DNA from: Lactifluus volemus | Lineage: Eukaryota > Basidiomycota > Agaricomycetes > Russulales > Russulaceae | Reading direction: 5' to 3' | Assembly (NCBI GenBank): GCA_022376515.1 | Contig: WTXI01000065.1 | Span: 1 to 64,000, forward strand | DNA: 64,000 bases | Shown: in pieces, positions 59,338-64,000 of the stretch | How the letters are laid out: every line of letters begins with the position of its first letter | Numbering within the stretch: position 1 is the first letter of the stretch | Made by a program: the position numbers and the translations under genes | The notes under the pieces: model-generated | Told to the model about the DNA's origin: nothing | What the model saw: the letters and a program-made list of their open reading frames with translations, nothing else | Databases searched by the model: none

Positions 59338-61839
59338 TTAACTGGTCCCACTGATGAATTTATTGAATGCTGGGCAAAGAGCAGACCAGGCATCTATATG
59401 ACGAGAAATGAAATGTAATGGTAAGCCATAGAAAGCATACGATGAATATCAATTTACCATTTGTGATGTCCTGAGTTGGCACGTCAGGGACATCCTCGGC
59501 AAAAACAACGGCGAAGCCACTAGAATAGTTGCGCCTCGTTAGTCAGGCTCAAGCTAACAATAAGGGATGACTGACGCGGATAAGTGCCAATCGATGTGGC
59601 AATGGAAGAACCAAGGACCAGGATTGTCAGTGAAGAACCTGATTGTGACGTTATCGCCAGCATCGCCGATGGTCACAACATCCCGAATGACGGGGTTGAC
59701 GAAGTTGTACGAGGGGTTGCCAGCGCTACGGACCACATGGAAATTGTGTCCATGCAGATGAACAGGGTGCTGTCAGGCAGCACCATTCAGGATCACCACA
59801 CTTTTACATATCATCTGCGAAAACTCACAGGACCACCGATGGCACCACCAGGAATAGTTAGCTCGACACTCTTGTTCGGCTCGAGACCATATATGCTGCC
59901 TGCGGGAACAAGCTGAGACGCAGTCTTAGCACCGCTCAGGATCTGGAGTAGAACGGGGACAGTGGGAGGCCTGAAGGGTGTCCCATTGATATCAAACATG
60001 AACTCTGTAAAGTTCTGACTTATGTGTGAACAAGGATGATGGGAGCTAGTGAAGAGCGGAGCTTACGAGTATAACATCCAAGTTGATGTTGATGTCTGCG
60101 CCACCAGGGGTTGGGTTGCCGGGCTAGGACACATGTTGGAGATCAGTGGAGAAATATAGCCCAAATTATTCGTACCACAGGTGTGGGGACAAGCGGCTAA
60201 AGATGATGAACGTCAACATTAAGAGCAGCTACACTTATTAGACTTATGGGAGGCTCACATGAAGGTCGGTCTCGACAAGGGGTTTCACGCTCACAGGAAC
60301 ATTCACCGCGGGGTCCGTCGTCGGAGGTGCCTCAGGAGCGTCATCATAGTGGAAGACTCCCACATTGATGCCGCCACTGAAACCGGTATTTCCCCCACCC
60401 GCAGTGATGGGTAAAGCACGCAGCCCTGTTGTCATTAAAGCCAACTACGAACGATCACAGATCATGAAACACTTACAGTAGTTGTTAATCGGTTGATCAG
60501 CTTTGACCTGCGGAACAGTGAGGCGCACTCCCCTGCACAAAGATGAATCATCTTACAACAACAGAGTAGCGTTGACCTGTTTTGACATTCGTTATTGCAA
60601 ACAAGATAGATTGTGATAACCCGGACATACCAGCGAAGATCCGGATAGAATCAACCAACAGAGGCTGGACATTGGTACCCTCAACTTCGATCACAGTCAT
60701 GGTATGGTTATCGATGGAGAATGTGAAGCTTGGATCGCAGGAGATGGATACCAAACGGAATCGGTAACTAACGATACGTAATACGTCAAAACCCAGTTCA
60801 ACACAGACTCAGAATATTGATGATGCTGACCGCACGCCTCGTTTGACATTTATAAAAGCAAAGTCAGCTTGAGGACCGCCGAGGAAGCGGCCCTTGCCAT
60901 TGATTAAAGTAGCGTTGAAAGCACTGGAAAGATCAACATCGAGGTTGGGTAGAAGCCGTTAAAACCTACGGGATCGCAGGAGCCTGAGTCGAAAGATAGT
61001 GATACCAATCTGCAAGAGTGATGACGGTTGCGGCTATAGAAACTTTCAGCCAAAGGAAAATTTCCCCCGAAAGCCAATCCCACCATTGTCAACGTCATAT
61101 AAGTGCTGTTGGGGATCATTTGGATCATCGATGATCAAGGCTCCACGCAATCCATCGCAGTACTGGTTCTTGAAGTGACTATGATACCAGTATGTTCCCT
61201 AGAGGGTTGACGAAGTGAGCTGGTGATGGCCTTGCGATGGAAAGCACGATATGATACCGTTTGGCCTTTAGCCTGGAAGCTGTAAAGGAAGTTTTCGTTG
61301 GGTATAAGGGGACACTGGGTGACGAAAGCAGGACCATCGACAAAGTTGGTGTGGTGTTGGAAGAGGCCATGCCAATGCTAGAGAGAGAATGCGTCTTGAT
61401 TTCTAGGTGTTTACAAAACAGAAATCTTACGATAGAAGTGCCCAAGTCCAAGGCCCCATTTGTCAAGCGATCTTCGACGTTGAGAGAGAACGTCGCATCC
61501 TATCGTACTGTGTCACAAAGGACACACAGTCCATCCGTTGATCTCTGAATCTCACCTTTTGTGCCCGAATTATCGGGCCAGGAAAGATACCATTGACTAG
61601 GGTGGCACTGGCATGGGACGCACGAGGTTAGATGTTGTTTCCGAAAGGAACTACGAGACTCACAGGCGAGTGAACCCATCAGGAGATACAACCTTGTTGG
61701 CTATTACAAGGTTGGCTGAGGGGCCAACTTGGCGGGACGCCGAAAGGGAGTCGGTTGTGACGGTTGTGCCGGATGTCTGAGCGGAGACACTTCCGAAAAC
61801 TGCTGCAACGAGAAAGACAAAAGAACGAAGCTGCAACAT
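59338..61839 (-). CDS. Laccase 3
   Basis: About 17 exons with consistent phases, roughly 535-540 residues. Signal peptide [20 protein letters not shown]. Copper motifs: [49 protein letters not shown] and [16 protein letters not shown] (axial Phe). It ends [18 protein letters not shown] with the stop at 59338-59340. Exon layout is identical to laccase 2, with scattered amino-acid differences. The HTNF of the first motif matches the family consensus better than HSSF in laccase 2. Secreted phenol oxidase. No lesion found. Confidence 0.93.
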
Positions 61840-61904
61840 ACGGAGCAAAGTTAAGGAAAGGAACGGCAAGGAGCCTGGAGTTGACACTCACCCAGGGTGA
61901 AGCA

Positions 61905-61911
61905 TTTTATA
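61905..61911 (-). promoter_or_regulatory. TATA box of laccase 3
   Basis: TATAAAA on the minus strand, about 66 bases upstream of the ATG at 61839. Confidence 0.6.
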
Positions 61912-62597
61912 CGATGGATACAGGTAGCGCTCACCCCGCCGCATTCTGACCGCTTAAAATTGGTCACCGAATTGAAACTCTCAGGGCGTGCTCCCACGAC
62001 GCAATGGCATCTGGAAAGCGCCTATCTGACACCTCGATGTTACGTGATGTGTAAACTATGGGTTGTACATATAGTACATACCCTAGGGACCCCATCATAG
62101 GCTGAGCATCGGTTGCCTCCATGACCATCAAACAGGTTGGCGTCCGATCTGAGCGCATCACCCCGGGTGCTAGCTGGGCATCAGCTAGCATACAAATTGC
62201 GAAGGCGACAGAAACCGACGTACTTAGCAAGTGAGTGGAGGGCCCCGCAAGCGAGAATGAGAGCCTTGGCTGGACATAAATAGACATTTGTCCCCATTTA
62301 GAGTTATCACACTGACTGACTGTGCGATGTGTACAGTACACAAGCAGTCAGTTTCTGCCTGGAGGCTCCGAAATGAATCGGATGCAATTTACTCATCGGT
62401 TCGAGGAGCTCTATCTTGGATGAACATCAGGAATACCTGTGGCGCGCCTCGAGCCCGCCTAAATGCCCGTGAATGAACAAAAAGGTGGCAATGGAAGGAG
62501 GGGTCAGTTCGGTTGTCGGTGAATTCATTTATTTTTTGCCTTTTTTGTTATCTGCGCGCTCCGCGTGATTAGTAAGGAGACCTCAGGTAGTCTCGCT

Positions 62598-64000
62598 TAG
62601 TGTTGCCGCGGTCCAGTCCGGTCCTGATCGAGTTGACAGCTCAAATGTAACTCGGACCGTCGAGTTCACACCGGTGCCACTCGCGAGTTGCCACATCACG
62701 AGACTTGGACGTCCAGCCAATAAGAATCGCTCTGATTGTTTAAATTCACACGCTCAAAATTTTTTCGAAAGTCGCGTTTTGCGGCAACATAGGGCTTTTC
62801 TTATGTCGCAAGTGCTTTATCTACTGGAATATGGTGTGTTACTATCTATATTTTGCTGTTTCCTCCATACTAATGAGCAAATCTCGCAGTTCCTCCTCAT
62901 TTCCAGCTGCGATAAGTTCATTTATTGCATGTTCCGTTGCGTAGTCGATTGCATAGTCCTCCTCCTTTGCCACATGGTGTGATGTGAAGTCCAAATTCTC
63001 TTCCTGATAGATGTGTTTGAGAAACTGCAACATTTCCATCATGGTTGGAGACAAGAGGTTTCGTCGAAGGGTGCAAGTCTCTTTGCTGGAGGAGAACACT
63101 CGCTCGCAAGGGACTGCGGACGCTTGCACAGGGAGGACATCAAGGGCCACCGGGAACAGCAATGGATGGGTTCTTTCACAACTCTGGTGCACATGTCAGT
63201 CCGGCATAAGAACATTAAGTGATATATCATGCGTACATCCCAAAATTGCACAAGATCAAGCGGTGCATCCTCCGGGATAAGTGGCTCCATTTTCCATCGA
63301 TAGAGCGCATTTTGAACCGCACAGAGATCTTTCTGATGCTCCTCTTCTTCTTGGATGGCCTTCTCAGCTTCTGTAAGGACAGCTGGCAGCCCTGCGAGTT
63401 CAGGCATGACCGGTGTCAATAGAGCATTCCGGGATATGGGCGTTGTCGATCTCGATGAACAAATGGATGCTGAACGTGAAACAGAGGGCAGGGATACAGT
63501 CCGCCGTGTTGTCGAAAATGTAGAAAGTTGTGTGAATCCACGAGCTTGTGCATGAGCGGCGGGTTCTGTGTGTGCAGCGGCAAATATGCTTGATGTGGAT
63601 GAACTGGTGACTTGAGAGGACGCACGCTCCATGTTAGAATTACGTCGCATGGCCAAATCGTTTGGGCGTTTTTTTGCCTTGAGGTGATCAAGCATCTATT
63701 GGACATTAGAATAAAAATGCAGAGTTAGTGAAACTGCAACGTACAGCATCTATCATCCATCCCTCGGCCTGTGCGACTTCCCATGGTAACCAATGTCGCT
63801 CCATCCATTGAAACTTCGTCTTTGGGTTAACAACTGCAATATAACTTTTAGCAAACTGTCAATGATGCTGTGTGTCTTAATTTACTCATTGCAAGGGCAT
63901 AGATGCGGCTTCGTCGTCCTTTTGAGACATACTCCATAATTTTCCCAATACCCAACCCAATGTAATGTGCAAGCTCGGGAATAGCAGTTTGTAGTTCTGT
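62598..64000 (-). mobile_element. hAT-family DNA transposon (runs off the window)
   Basis: Its 3' end is marked by TAGTGTTGCCGCGGTCC at 62598, typical of hAT termini, followed by subterminal 'cgagtt' repeats. It contains the transposase below. It begins within eight bases of the end of the duplicated laccase segment. The 8-bp 'gtctcgct' before it is a candidate target duplication, but the other end is outside. Confidence 0.8.
62842..64000 (-). CDS. hAT transposase, C-terminal part
   Basis: Exons from the right: >64000-63886, 63833-63745, 63695-63237 and 63183-62842, joined by introns of about 50 nt. Visible motifs: KFQWMERHWLPWEVAQAEGW; a Ser-rich linker; LVQFWDSCERTHPLLFPVAL, which is the start of the hAT dimerisation region; ASAVPCERVFSSSKETCTLR; and an acidic tail EEELRDLLISMEETAKYR. 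This C-terminal region mediates dimerisation in hAT transposases. The catalytic N-terminal part lies beyond the window. No lesion in the visible part. Confidence 0.88.

Larger units (their letters stand above)
58990..62590. repeat. Laccase segment duplication, copy 2
   Basis: Direct-orientation copy of 46886-50550. The shared end 'gagacctcaggta' lies immediately next to the hAT element. Confidence 0.88.

Overview
The window looks like an accessory, repeat-rich stretch of a filamentous basidiomycete genome, most likely an agaricomycete. The reasons are dense short introns (about 45-75 nt, GT...AG, with CTAAC/CTGAC-like branch points), several multi-intron secreted laccases, an expanded F-box family, and fungal LINE, Mutator-like and hAT transposons. 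No bacterial-type operon, rRNA, tRNA or CRISPR array was seen. All gene models were spliced by hand and have no transcript support.

Layout, left to right: (1) 1-6.3 kb, two F-box genes (A, B) around an adenylate kinase pseudogene. (2) 6.4-13.5 kb, a band-7/SPFH-type gene flanked by dispersed repeats and split by an ORF1-only LINE with a 15-bp target-site duplication; a second, 5'-truncated LINE lies in the right repeat. (3) 13.6-16.1 kb, F-box gene C. (4) 16.1-20.5 kb, a different, intact F-box gene and a Ras-fold protein that has lost its GTPase motifs. (5) 21.3-27.5 kb, a tandem pair of secreted Ser/Thr-rich repeat proteins, with a broken piece of a membrane-protein gene between them. (6) 28.1-30.7 kb, a 2.6-kb insertion recognised because an empty paralogous site exists at 52.1 kb. 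(7) 31.9-33.3 kb, a multi-pass membrane protein. (8) 33.7-36.2 kb, laccase 1 with one frameshift. (9) 37.6-40.7 kb, a full-length Mutator-like transposase. (10) 40.8-45.9 kb, inverted and tandem minisatellites, an unrecognised 663-aa gene, and a convergent gene for a GRF-like zinc-finger protein ending in a SUMO-interaction-like motif. (11) 46.9-50.5 kb and 59.0-62.6 kb, two direct copies of one laccase segment (laccases 2 and 3, both apparently intact). (12) 52.7-58.8 kb, F-box genes D and E around a second adenylate kinase pseudogene. (13) 62.6 kb to the end, an hAT transposase running out of the window.

Regions 1 and 12 are inverted copies of one another, so the window is framed by a roughly 6-kb inverted duplication with about 46 kb between the arms. 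The laccases are secreted oxidases of phenolic or lignin-like substrates. The F-box proteins would supply substrate specificity to SCF ubiquitin ligases. Most of the rest is duplication and transposon traffic.
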